Below, in pieces: positions 1-5,484 of a stretch of DNA of 7,904 nucleotides (positions are counted from its first letter, which is position 1; each line of letters opens with the position of its first letter). The DNA comes from Trebonia sp. (GTDB lineage Bacteria > Actinomycetota > Actinomycetes > Streptosporangiales > Streptosporangiaceae). The translations under genes were made by a program, and so were the position numbers. Location: contig JASHXJ010000437.1 of assembly GCA_030043595.1 (NCBI GenBank), forward strand, positions 1 to 7,904, given 5' to 3'. The notes beneath the pieces were generated by a model that was not told where the DNA came from, did not search any database, and saw nothing but the letters and a program-made list of their open reading frames with translations.

Positions 1-2
1 CC

Positions 3-527
3 GTCGTTGCCCATGCCGAGCGGCGTCATGCCCGCGGCCACCGCGGCGGCGTCACCGCCGCTCGACCCGCCGGGCGTGTGCCGCGCCGACCACGGGTTTC
101 GCGTGGGGCCGCGCAGCGCGCTGGTCGTGTGCCAGCGCATGCCGAACTCTGGCATGTTCGTCCGGCCGACCGGGATCGCTCCCGCGGCGCGCAGCTCGCC
201 GATGTGCGGCGCGTCGTGCCGGGCGACCGCGTCCCGCAGCGCGGCGATGCCCAGCGTGGTCGCCGACCCGGCCACGTCGATGTTCTCCTTGACCGTCATC
301 GGGACCGCGGTGAGCGGCCCTGGTGGCGCATCCGCCCGCAATGCCTCGTCGGCGGCGTCCGCGGCCCGCAGCGCCTCCTCCGCCAGCAGCACGGTGATCG
401 CGTTGACCGCCGGGTTCACCTGGCTGATGCGGTCCAGGTGCGCCGCGACCACCTCGCGGGCGGACACTTCCCTCGCCCGGACCAGCCGGGCCAGCTCGCA
501 GGCGCTCATTGCCCACAGTTGCGTCAT
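3..527 (-). CDS. Amidase signature family enzyme, N-terminal part (cut by left edge)
   Basis: The open frame reads leftwards from ATG at 527 and leaves the window after 175 codons. It is the N-terminal third of an amidase-signature (AS) hydrolase, a family that cleaves C-N bonds of amides, as in GatA, FAAH and nylon-oligomer hydrolases. K80 in the stretch MTVKENIDVAG (77-87) matches the catalytic Lys. The GGSSGG motif at 153-158 carries the cis-Ser (S155 or S156), and RTNMPEFGM at 122-130 is also characteristic. By alignment with FAAH, the nucleophilic Ser should lie about three codons beyond the edge. No good Shine-Dalgarno precedes the ATG. Instead TAGATT (541 to 536) ends 8 nt before it, which suggests a leaderless transcript. 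It lies 91 nt downstream of the DsbA-like gene on the same strand. The substrate cannot be told from this part. The family call is firm. Confidence 0.93.
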   Translation of the reverse strand, partial: MTQLWAMSACELARLVRAREVSAREVVAAHLDRISQVNPAVNAITVLLAEEALRAADAADEALRADAPPGPLTAVPMTVKENIDVAGSATTLGIAALRDAVARHDAPHIGELRAAGAIPVGRTNMPEFGMRWHTTSALRGPTRNPWSARHTPGGSSGGDAAAVAAGMTPLGMGND

Positions 528-535
528 GTCACGGA

Positions 536-541
536 AATCTA
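536..541 (-). promoter_or_regulatory. Candidate -10 element of a leaderless amidase promoter
   Basis: On the minus strand TAGATT matches the actinobacterial -10 consensus TANNNT. Only 8 nt separate it from the amidase ATG, so transcription would begin at or next to the start codon. The -35 region is poor: the best-spaced hexamer is TGTTTG at 564 to 559, inside the palindrome. This is inference from sequence only. Confidence 0.4.
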
Positions 542-546
542 GGGCG

Positions 547-581
547 GGCGCGGTCAAACAAACAGTCTTGTTTTTCGCGCC
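547..581. promoter_or_regulatory. AT-rich interrupted palindrome with GC outer arms (operator or terminator)
   Basis: Outer arms GGCGCG (547-552) and CGCGCC (576-581) enclose inner arms AAACAA (556-561) and TTGTTT (568-573), with a 6-nt centre. The AT-rich core stands out in this DNA. It lies between the DsbA-like stop and the amidase start and covers the -35 zone of the candidate amidase promoter, so a repressor site is plausible. As RNA it could fold into a two-part hairpin and end the aldolase-DsbA transcript, though no T-run follows on the minus strand. The two roles cannot be separated from sequence. Confidence 0.5.
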
Positions 582-618
582 GGCTTCAGCCGCCCGCGAG
601 TCCGGGCCTAACGCTGGC

Positions 619-1242
619 TCAGTCGAAGGTGGGCTTGCGGTCCCGGCTGCGCTTGAGCTCGAAGAACCCGTCCGCCTTGATCACCAGGGACAGCCCGTCC
701 CACAGCTCTCCGGCGGCCTCGCCCCGCGGCGCCGGCGTGATGACCGGGCCGAACATCGCCTTGCCCCGGATCCGGATGACCGGAGTCCCGACATCGAGGC
801 CGACCTCGTCGAACGCCTCGTGGTGCGACTCCTTGATCAGCTGGTCGTAGTCGGTGCTGTCGGCGGCATCGGCCAGCGACGCGGGCAGCCCCGTTTCCGC
901 CAGCGCTTCCGGGATCACCTCGGGATCACCGCGCCGCCCCTGGACGTGCAAGCGGGTGCCGAGGGCGGTGTACAGCGGCCCGAGGATGCCGGGGCCGCTG
1001 TGCTCCGCCGCCGCGGCGCACACCCGAACCGGTCCCCAGGCCCGGCTCATCCGCTCCAGGTACTCCTCGCTGAGGCCCTTGCCCTCGTGCTGGACCAGGT
1101 TCAGGTAGGCCAGCGACATGATGCGCCAGTCCGTCGTCACGGGCCGGACCTTCTCCACCTCCAGCATCCAGCGAGAGGTGATCCAGGCCCACGGGCACAG
1201 CGGATCGAACCAGAACTGGACGTCTTCGCGCTCTCCAGCCAT
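619..1242 (-). CDS. DsbA-family protein of the mycothiol-dependent nitroreductase (Rv2466c) type, CPWA variant
   Basis: This 207-aa protein has a thioredoxin fold with a helical insert, similar throughout to my recollection of M. tuberculosis Rv2466c. Shared stretches are WFDPLCPW near residue 11, ITSRW, MLEVEKVR, ARAWGPVR-like, GPLYTALGTR, KESHH, DVGTP, FGPV, PRGEEAG-like and FFELKR. Rv2466c is a cytoplasmic oxidoreductase reduced through mycothiol/mycoredoxin that can activate nitro prodrugs. Here the CxxC motif is C16-P-W-A19, leaving only the nucleophilic Cys, so a monothiol mechanism is inferred. There is no signal peptide. The ATG at 1242 has AAGGAG about 9 nt upstream, overlapping the end of the aldolase gene 6 nt away, which implies translational coupling. 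The length is normal for the family. Its physiological substrate is unknown. Confidence 0.9.
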   Translation of the reverse strand: MAGEREDVQFWFDPLCPWAWITSRWMLEVEKVRPVTTDWRIMSLAYLNLVQHEGKGLSEEYLERMSRAWGPVRVCAAAAEHSGPGILGPLYTALGTRLHVQGRRGDPEVIPEALAETGLPASLADAADSTDYDQLIKESHHEAFDEVGLDVGTPVIRIRGKAMFGPVITPAPRGEAAGELWDGLSLVIKADGFFELKRSRDRKPTFD

Positions 1243-1248
1243 TGACGC

Positions 1249-2037
1249 TTACTCCTTGTAGTCCGGTGCGATGCGTTCGACCAGGCGCAGCATCGCCTGC
1301 CAGGCCAGGTTCGGCGAGCCCGTGTCCGCATAGTCGTCATCGCCATTCTCCCCCGCGAACTGGCGCGCCGCATGCTCGCATACCTGCGGCGGCGGCAGCA
1401 CCAGCGGCGCTCCGCCGGCCATCGCGTCCACCTGGATCTGGCAGGCGCGCTCCAGGTAGAACATCCGCAGGAACGCCTGCCCGGGCGTCCTGCCCACGGT
1501 GAGCAGCCCGTGGTTGCGCAAGATCATGACCGGCTTGTCGCCGAGGTCGGCGACCAGGCGCTTCTTCTCCGCCAGGTTCACCGCGATGCCCTCGTAGTCG
1601 TGGTAGGCGACCCGGTTGTAGAACTCGAGGGACATCTGGTTGAGCGGGAGCAGGCCGCCTTCCTGGGCGGCGACGGCGCAGCCGGCCTTGGTGTGCGTGT
1701 GCAGCACGCACAGCGCGTCCTCGCGGCTCTCGTGGATCGCGCTGTGGATCACGAACCCGGCCTGGTTGACCCGCCACGGCCCGTCGGTGATCAGCGCGCC
1801 GTCCAGGCCGACGATCACCAGGTTCGACGCGGTGATCTCCTCGTACAGCAGGCCGAACGGGTTGAGCAGGAACCGGTGCCCGGGACCCGGCAGCCGGACC
1901 GAGATGTGGTTGAAGATCAGGTCGGTCATCGTGAAGTGCGCGACCAGCCGGTACACCGCGGCGAGCTCTCGCCGCAGCCGCGCCTCCTCCTGCGCGTGGT
2001 CCTCGGTCTGCGACGTGTCGAATTCGATCACGGTCAT
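1249..2037 (-). CDS. Class II aldolase/adducin family protein
   Basis: This 262-aa protein matches the class II aldolase/adducin-head fold (fuculose-1-phosphate aldolase, ribulose-5-phosphate 4-epimerase and relatives), whose members use a divalent metal to make or break C-C bonds of sugar phosphates or act on related hydroxy acids. The metal-binding histidines are visible: H113 and H115 in LHTHT (112-116) and H176 in RNHG (174-177). NHISVR (43-48), NPFG and the IHSAIH run (97-102) are also typical. The longer N-terminus and the NxxNHISVR form resemble the adducin-like subgroup often annotated only as class II aldolase, so the substrate is not assigned. ATG at 2037 has AGGA about 10 nt upstream. 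It is first in a minus-strand unit with the DsbA-like gene and diverges from the SMP-30 gene across 90 bp. Confidence 0.9.
   Translation of the reverse strand: MTVIEFDTSQTEDHAQEEARLRRELAAVYRLVAHFTMTDLIFNHISVRLPGPGHRFLLNPFGLLYEEITASNLVIVGLDGALITDGPWRVNQAGFVIHSAIHESREDALCVLHTHTKAGCAVAAQEGGLLPLNQMSLEFYNRVAYHDYEGIAVNLAEKKRLVADLGDKPVMILRNHGLLTVGRTPGQAFLRMFYLERACQIQVDAMAGGAPLVLPPPQVCEHAARQFAGENGDDDYADTGSPNLAWQAMLRLVERIAPDYKE
1251..1256 (-). promoter_or_regulatory. Shine-Dalgarno of the DsbA-like gene, overlapping the aldolase stop region
   Basis: The minus strand reads AAGGAG across the last aldolase codons (Lys-Glu), running directly into TAA, and the DsbA-like ATG follows about 9 nt on. Ribosomes finishing the aldolase would expose or reuse this site. 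It supports the 1242 start and an operon of the two genes. Confidence 0.7.
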
Positions 2038-2072
2038 GCGGGTTGTTCCTGCCTACTCGCCCTGGTCAGTGT

Positions 2073-2084
2073 CTCGACTTCGAG
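2073..2084. promoter_or_regulatory. Small inverted repeat in the divergent aldolase/SMP-30 intergenic region
   Basis: CTCGA-CT-TCGAG is a perfect 5-bp palindrome with a 2-nt centre, in the middle of the 90-bp gap between divergently transcribed genes. The position suits a shared operator, but such a short palindrome arises easily in GC-rich DNA. I see no convincing -35/-10 pair for either gene here. Confidence 0.25.
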
Positions 2085-2127
2085 CCTTTCACGTAGCCAC
2101 GGGGACGTCCAGCTTAAGGTGGGGCTT

Positions 2128-2964
2128 GTGACCGTGCGCACGCTGCTGACCGGCATCATCCTCGGCGAGTCGCCCCGCTGGCACGACGGCCGGCTGTGGC
2201 TCTGCGACTGGGGCGCGGGCGAGATCATCGCCGTCAGCCTCGACGGAGGCAGCGAGGTCATGGCGCGCGTCGCCGCCTTCCCGTTCTGCATCGACTGGCT
2301 GCCCGACGGGACGCTGCTGGCCGTCGCGGGCAGCGACCGCGCGCTGCTGCGCCAGGAGCCCGACGGGACCCTCGCGCCGTACGCCGACCTGTCGGGGCTG
2401 TGCGACCGGCCGTGGAACGAGATCGCGGCGGACGGCCGCGGCAACGCGTACGTCAACTGCGTCGGCTACGACATGATGGCGGGCGAGCAGCCCGCGTCCG
2501 GCATCCTCGCCCTGGTCGCTGGCGACGGGACCCTCCGGCAGGTGGCGGAAGACCTTCTTTTCCCGAACGGCATGGCGCTGACTCCTGATGGCAGCATGCT
2601 GATCGTCGCGGAGTCGCACGCCGGACGGCTGACTGCCTTCGACATCGGGCTCGACGGCGGGCTGACCGGGCGGCGGGTCTGGGCCGATCTCGGCCGCGCG
2701 GCCCCTGATGGCATCTGCGTGGACGCCGAGGGCGCCGTCTGGTACGCGGACGTGCCCAACCAGCGCTGTGTCCGGGTGCGGCAAGGCGGAGAGGTACTCC
2801 AGTCGGTCGACCTGGACCGGGGCTGCTTCTCCTGCGCGCTCGGCGGCGCGGACGGCAGGACCCTGTTCATGACCGCGGCGCGATGGGCCGGGCCGGACGG
2901 TGTCGCGAACCAGTCCCCCACCGGCCTGCTGCTCACCGCGGACGCGCCCGCACCAGGCATCTAG
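2128..2964 (+). CDS. SMP-30/gluconolactonase-like (LRE family) beta-propeller protein
   Basis: This 278-aa protein is a six-bladed propeller of the SMP-30/gluconolactonase/luciferin-regenerating family, metal-dependent hydrolases that open sugar lactones or similar esters. The expected metal and active-site positions are present: E14 in GESPRW (13-18), N97 in RPWNE (94-98), N147 in FPNGMALTPDG (145-155) and D194 in PDGICVDAEG (193-202). No signal peptide is seen, so it is probably cytoplasmic. The frame stays open far upstream, but that part is antisense to the aldolase. GTG at 2128 follows an AAGGTGGGG stretch and puts GESPRW at the usual distance from the N-terminus; GTG at 2134 is an alternative. 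It diverges from the aldolase and is followed 31 nt later by the YbjQ-repeat gene. The family is firm; the exact lactone is unknown. Confidence 0.9.
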   Translation: MTVRTLLTGIILGESPRWHDGRLWLCDWGAGEIIAVSLDGGSEVMARVAAFPFCIDWLPDGTLLAVAGSDRALLRQEPDGTLAPYADLSGLCDRPWNEIAADGRGNAYVNCVGYDMMAGEQPASGILALVAGDGTLRQVAEDLLFPNGMALTPDGSMLIVAESHAGRLTAFDIGLDGGLTGRRVWADLGRAAPDGICVDAEGAVWYADVPNQRCVRVRQGGEVLQSVDLDRGCFSCALGGADGRTLFMTAARWAGPDGVANQSPTGLLLTADAPAPGI

Positions 2965-2983
2965 CCGGCCGGTTCTGCCGCCG

Positions 2984-2989
2984 TACGCT
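2984..2989 (+). promoter_or_regulatory. Candidate -10 of a leaderless promoter for the YbjQ-repeat gene
   Basis: TACGCT fits TANNNT and ends 6 nt before GTG at 2996. That is the spacing expected for a transcript starting on the start codon. The sequence GGGAAC between them is too close to serve as a normal ribosome binding site. No clear -35 is present, so this is tentative. Confidence 0.35.
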
Positions 2990-2995
2990 GGGAAC

Positions 2996-3871
2996 GTGGG
3001 TGCGCAACCGCCCGCCCGCGCAACGGCCACGTGGGGATCCGCGCTGAGCTCAGCCGAGTTCGCCGCGATCCGCGGCGCGGGCTTCGAGCCTGTCGGCCAG
3101 GTGCTCGGCGCGGCTGTCTACAGCGCCGGGTCGGCCAGCTCGGCTAGCTGCCCCGGCGCGTGGGGGTCCGGCAACGGCGGGCCGACGGCACGGCTGCCTG
3201 GTCGGGAGCTGTTCGGCCCGCTGGTGCAGGCGATGTACCAGGCGCGGGAGGCGGCCATCGACCGGATGGCCGCCGAGTGCGCGCGGCTTGGCGGGGACGG
3301 GGTGGTGGGGGTCCGGCTGTCCCGCGGATCGTTCGCCCTCGGCGGCCTGGAGTTCACGGCCATCGGTACCGCGGTCCGCGCGACTGGCGCCCCGTGCGAG
3401 CGACGGGTGCCCTTCACCTCTGACCTTTCCGGACAGGACTTCGCCAAGCTGATGATGGCGGGCTGGGTCCCGGCAGGGCTCGCGCTGGGCATCGGGATCG
3501 GAGGCAGGCACGATGACCGCACAACGAGCCGGCAGGCTCGCCGGTGGTCGGGGAACGCGGAGATCGCCGGCTGGACCGGGCTGGTCAGCCAGTCCAGGCA
3601 CGACGCCAGGCGGCAGCTGGAAGACGATGTCCGCCGGCTCGGTGCCGAGGGCGTGGTGATCGCCCGCATGCAGCTGCGGGTACGCGAGCGAGACTGTCCG
3701 GACGCCGTGGGCCGACGCGACCACATCGTTGAGGCGACCCTGATCGGTACCGCGATCGTCAGGTTCTCCCGCACCGGGCAGCGTCAGTCTGCCGGGCCAG
3801 CGCTGGCCGTCATGTCGCTGGACCCGCAGCGCCGCCAGGCGGCGCGGAACCGGGATGCGCCGGTGCAGTGA
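2996..3871 (+). CDS. Protein with two YbjQ-like (heavy-metal-binding/UPF0145) domains
   Basis: From GTG 2996 the protein has 291 aa and is made of two related halves. Half one (about 17-130) has LSSAEFAAIRGAGFEPVG, then a helix REAAIDRMAAECARLGGDGVVGVRL, then LEFTAIGTAVR. Half two (about 143-259) repeats the order: DLSGQDFAKLMMAGWVPAG, the helix ARRQLEDDVRRLGAEGVVIARM, then EATLIGTAIVRF. Each resembles the YbjQ fold, a small domain labelled heavy-metal-binding from weak evidence and often pentameric; the biochemical role is unknown. No signal peptide or membrane segment is clear. A longer reading from 2900 would overlap the SMP-30 gene and starts with low-complexity Pro/Ser/Arg, so I prefer 2996. 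It may be cotranscribed with SMP-30 or have its own leaderless promoter. Its stop lies in a tandem repeat. Confidence 0.8.
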   Translation: MGAQPPARATATWGSALSSAEFAAIRGAGFEPVGQVLGAAVYSAGSASSASCPGAWGSGNGGPTARLPGRELFGPLVQAMYQAREAAIDRMAAECARLGGDGVVGVRLSRGSFALGGLEFTAIGTAVRATGAPCERRVPFTSDLSGQDFAKLMMAGWVPAGLALGIGIGGRHDDRTTSRQARRWSGNAEIAGWTGLVSQSRHDARRQLEDDVRRLGAEGVVIARMQLRVRERDCPDAVGRRDHIVEATLIGTAIVRFSRTGQRQSAGPALAVMSLDPQRRQAARNRDAPVQ

Positions 3872-3915
3872 AACCGGCGCAGTGAAACCGGTGCAGTGAA
3901 AATGGTGCAGTGAGG
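3860..3915 (+). repeat. Tandem repeat, four 14-bp units, spanning the YbjQ-gene stop codon
   Basis: The unit CCGGTGCAGTGAAA occurs at 3860-3873. A one-base variant is at 3874-3887, an exact copy at 3888-3901, and a diverged copy (ATGGTGCAGTGAGG) at 3902-3915. Because 14 is not a multiple of 3, the TGA in the first copy ends the YbjQ gene while later copies present TGA in shifting frames. It probably arose by slippage and its copy number may vary between strains. No function is evident. Confidence 0.85.
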
Positions 3916-3932
3916 TGATTGCGGTATTGCCG

Positions 3933-4121
3933 CTAGAGCTCATCGCCATTCGCGGGGGCGTCCGCGGAAAAGTACTTGTCATCCTGGCGGACAACCGCGA
4001 CGTCAGCGGCCGCTTCCTCCTCTATCCTGCGCTGGCGCGCGGATTCGCGGCCGCGGACGCGGACCAGGGAGGGCTTCCGGCGCTGGTAAAAGGGACCGAG
4101 AATCCGGGCGATAATCCCCAT
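3933..4121 (-). CDS. Small conserved-looking hypothetical protein (62 aa) with acidic C-terminus
   Basis: This 62-aa protein begins MGIIARILGPFYQRRKP, a short amphipathic, basic N-terminus. A basic stretch RVRGRESARQRRIEEEAAADVAVV (about 22-45) is followed by an acidic tail with DDKYFSADAP and ending DEL. The DDKYFxPDAP-type tail is one I associate with small actinobacterial hypotheticals, with no known function. The minus-strand frame is favoured over the overlapping plus-strand frame (3915-4157) by a clear GGGAG about 7 nt upstream of ATG 4121, by G/C-rich third positions, and by its place 38 nt downstream of the PRC-barrel gene on the same strand. It has no membrane span or cysteines. A peripheral membrane attachment through the N-terminal helix is only a guess. 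Confidence 0.65.
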   Translation of the reverse strand: MGIIARILGPFYQRRKPSLVRVRGRESARQRRIEEEAAADVAVVRQDDKYFSADAPANGDEL

Positions 4122-4159
4122 GGCTGGCTCCCGACTCAGGCCGAAACAGCACCTTGAGT

Positions 4160-4792
4160 TTATCCGGCGGACGGGCCGATGTCTGCCGGCGGCAGGTCGC
4201 GCACTTGCTGCCTGGTGATGCTCAGCCGGATACCGTCATCGAATCCAGCCACCTTGTCGAACGGGATCGCGACCTCCTTGCGCGCCCGCAGGTGCCCTTC
4301 GCTGACCAGCAGGTGGGTCACCTGGCGGCTGCCGGGGTCGATGCGGACACCGCGGACCTGCCCGATGTCGCCATCGGTGGCGCGCACGTGGTCGCCGCGG
4401 TGCTCAGCGACCTCGCCGGCGGGGATGACGTCGATGGTCTCCTTTTCCGGGATCCTGAGGATCGTGCCGCCCGCCACGGTCGGCCCGCCCGCACCGCGCC
4501 AGCCGGGCGGAAGCAGCTGAACCGGAACCTCGTAGCCGAGCGCGAACTCCGCGAGAGTCTCCTCCGCGGGCTCAAGGCCCTCGAACTCCGCCTGGGTGCA
4601 GCGAAGCCGGACGCCGCCCGGCACCGCGTCGACAAGGCCGACCGGAACCAGCCGGGCCAGCCCGCGGCGGCCCGCCGGCTCGACCACGACATGAGTCACC
4701 GTGCGAGCGGCAGGATCGATGACCACGGCCAGCATCGCACCGCGGTACCCGTCGCCGCAGACCGCCTCACTTCCGAGCACGAGCGTTACCAC
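4160..4792 (-). CDS. Protein with two PRC-barrel-like domains
   Basis: This protein of about 210 aa contains two PRC-barrel-type beta domains, the fold of the photosynthetic reaction-centre H subunit, RimM and many actinobacterial stress or unknown proteins. The first (N-terminal about 70 residues) has VLGSEAVCGDGYRG, then MLAVVIDPAARTVTHVVVEP, then ARLVPVGLV. The second (about 130-205) has GDHVRATDGDIGQVRGVRID, then RQVTHLLVSEGH, then KEVAIPFDKV. Between them is a linker with PPGWRGAGGP. No signal peptide is seen. The frame stays open to 5443, but the upstream part is antisense to another gene. GTG at 4792 is 8 nt from GGGGAGG (4801-4807 on the minus strand) and GTG at 4795 is 5 nt from it; either may be used. 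Function is unknown. Such proteins may bind partners at membranes or sense ligands. It leads a two-gene unit with the 62-aa protein. Confidence 0.82.
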   Translation of the reverse strand: MVTLVLGSEAVCGDGYRGAMLAVVIDPAARTVTHVVVEPAGRRGLARLVPVGLVDAVPGGVRLRCTQAEFEGLEPAEETLAEFALGYEVPVQLLPPGWRGAGGPTVAGGTILRIPEKETIDVIPAGEVAEHRGDHVRATDGDIGQVRGVRIDPGSRQVTHLLVSEGHLRARKEVAIPFDKVAGFDDGIRLSITRQQVRDLPPADIGPSAG

Positions 4793-4810
4793 CACGCCGA
4801 CCTCCCCACC

Positions 4811-4837
4811 TTGGACCCTAACGCCTTCAAGTAGTGT
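4811..4837 (+). promoter_or_regulatory. Candidate promoter for the muconolactone-isomerase-like/SDR operon
   Basis: TTGGAC (4811-4816) and TAGTGT (4832-4837) resemble the actinomycete housekeeping -35 and -10, though the 15-nt spacer is short. Transcription would start near 4844, about 10 nt before the ribosome binding site. The region also holds the leader of the divergent PRC gene, so the two units may be co-regulated. Confidence 0.4.
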
Positions 4838-4852
4838 GCCGACATGGGCCCC

Positions 4853-4861
4853 AGGGGGAGG
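4853..4861 (+). promoter_or_regulatory. Strong Shine-Dalgarno deciding the start at 4868
   Basis: AGGGGGAGG ends 6 nt before ATG 4868. It rules against the upstream in-frame ATG at 4844, which would place this site inside the coding region and add residues the family does not have. Confidence 0.8.
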
Positions 4862-4867
4862 CTGACC

Positions 4868-5473
4868 ATGGAGTATCTCGTCACGATGACGACGCACGTT
4901 CCCGGCGGGACTTCGCAGCAGGCCGTCGAGGAGATCCGCGCCCGCGAGGCCGCCCGCTCGCGCGAGCTCGCGGCGCAGGGACATCTGCTGCGACTGTGGC
5001 GCCCGCCGCTGCAGCCGGGCGAATGGCGCACGCTCGGGCTGTTCGCCGCCGACGGCGGCGAACAGCTTGAGGAAGTCCTGGCGTCGATGCCGCTGCGCGT
5101 ATGGCGCACCGACGAGGTCACCCCGCTCGCGCCGCATCCGAACGACCCGGCGCCGGCGGCCGGAGCGGGAGGCGAGGGCTCGCGGGAGTTCCTGACCGTC
5201 TTCACGATCTCCGTTCCGGCGGGCACACCCGCCCAGGACGTCGACGACGCCGAGGCGCACGAGGCGGAACGCGCTCGCGAACTGGCCGGGCAGGGACACC
5301 TCGTCCGGCTGTGGACACTGCCGGGTCAGGGACGCGCGCTCGGCCTGTGGCGAGCCGCCGATGACGCCGAGATGCAGGCCATCGTGAAGTCGCTGCCCCT
5401 GGACCCCTGGATGTCCACGGACATCACGCCGCTCGCACCGCATCCGAGCGACCCGCCGGCCGCCGGCCGCTGA
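4868..5473 (+). CDS. Tandem muconolactone delta-isomerase-like protein
   Basis: This 201-aa protein is two copies of a domain of about 93 aa resembling muconolactone delta-isomerase (CatC type), a small ferredoxin-like enzyme that moves the double bond of muconolactone in the beta-ketoadipate pathway. Copy one spans about 1-94 (MEYLVTMTTHVPGGT, GHLLRLW 38-44, LGLF, MPLRVW, TPLAPHPNDP 85-94). Copy two spans about 107-196 (EFLTVFTISVPAGT, GHLVRLW 143-149, LGLW, LPLDPW, TPLAPHPSDP 187-196). The copies are joined by an Ala/Gly linker. Normal family members carry one domain and assemble as decamers, so a fused dimer is unusual. No other catechol-pathway gene (catA, catB) is in the window, so true muconolactone activity is doubtful. 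The SDR gene starts 11 nt after its stop, so they form an operon. Confidence 0.88.
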   Translation: MEYLVTMTTHVPGGTSQQAVEEIRAREAARSRELAAQGHLLRLWRPPLQPGEWRTLGLFAADGGEQLEEVLASMPLRVWRTDEVTPLAPHPNDPAPAAGAGGEGSREFLTVFTISVPAGTPAQDVDDAEAHEAERARELAGQGHLVRLWTLPGQGRALGLWRAADDAEMQAIVKSLPLDPWMSTDITPLAPHPSDPPAAGR

Positions 5474-5484
5474 GGGGGCGAGCC

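Noticed and set aside
7..1245. Long plus-strand open frame (412 codons) across the amidase and DsbA-like genes
   Set aside because: It is antisense to two clearly recognisable genes and its translation is low-complexity Ala/Arg/Pro with no family features.
1372..2127. Upstream extension of the SMP-30 reading frame
   Set aside because: This part is antisense to the aldolase gene. The SMP-30 family begins near the GESPRW motif, matching a start at 2128.
3050..3994. Minus-strand open frame opposite the YbjQ-repeat gene
   Set aside because: It has no family features, while the plus strand has a clear duplicated domain. It also spans the tandem repeat.
3915..4157. Plus-strand open frame of 80 codons
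   Set aside because: It overlaps the 62-aa minus-strand gene, starts in the tandem repeat and lacks a proper ribosome binding site. Its composition is less typical.
4796..5443. Upstream extension of the PRC-barrel frame
   Set aside because: It is antisense to the muconolactone-isomerase-like gene, and the GTG at 4792/4795 has a good ribosome binding site.
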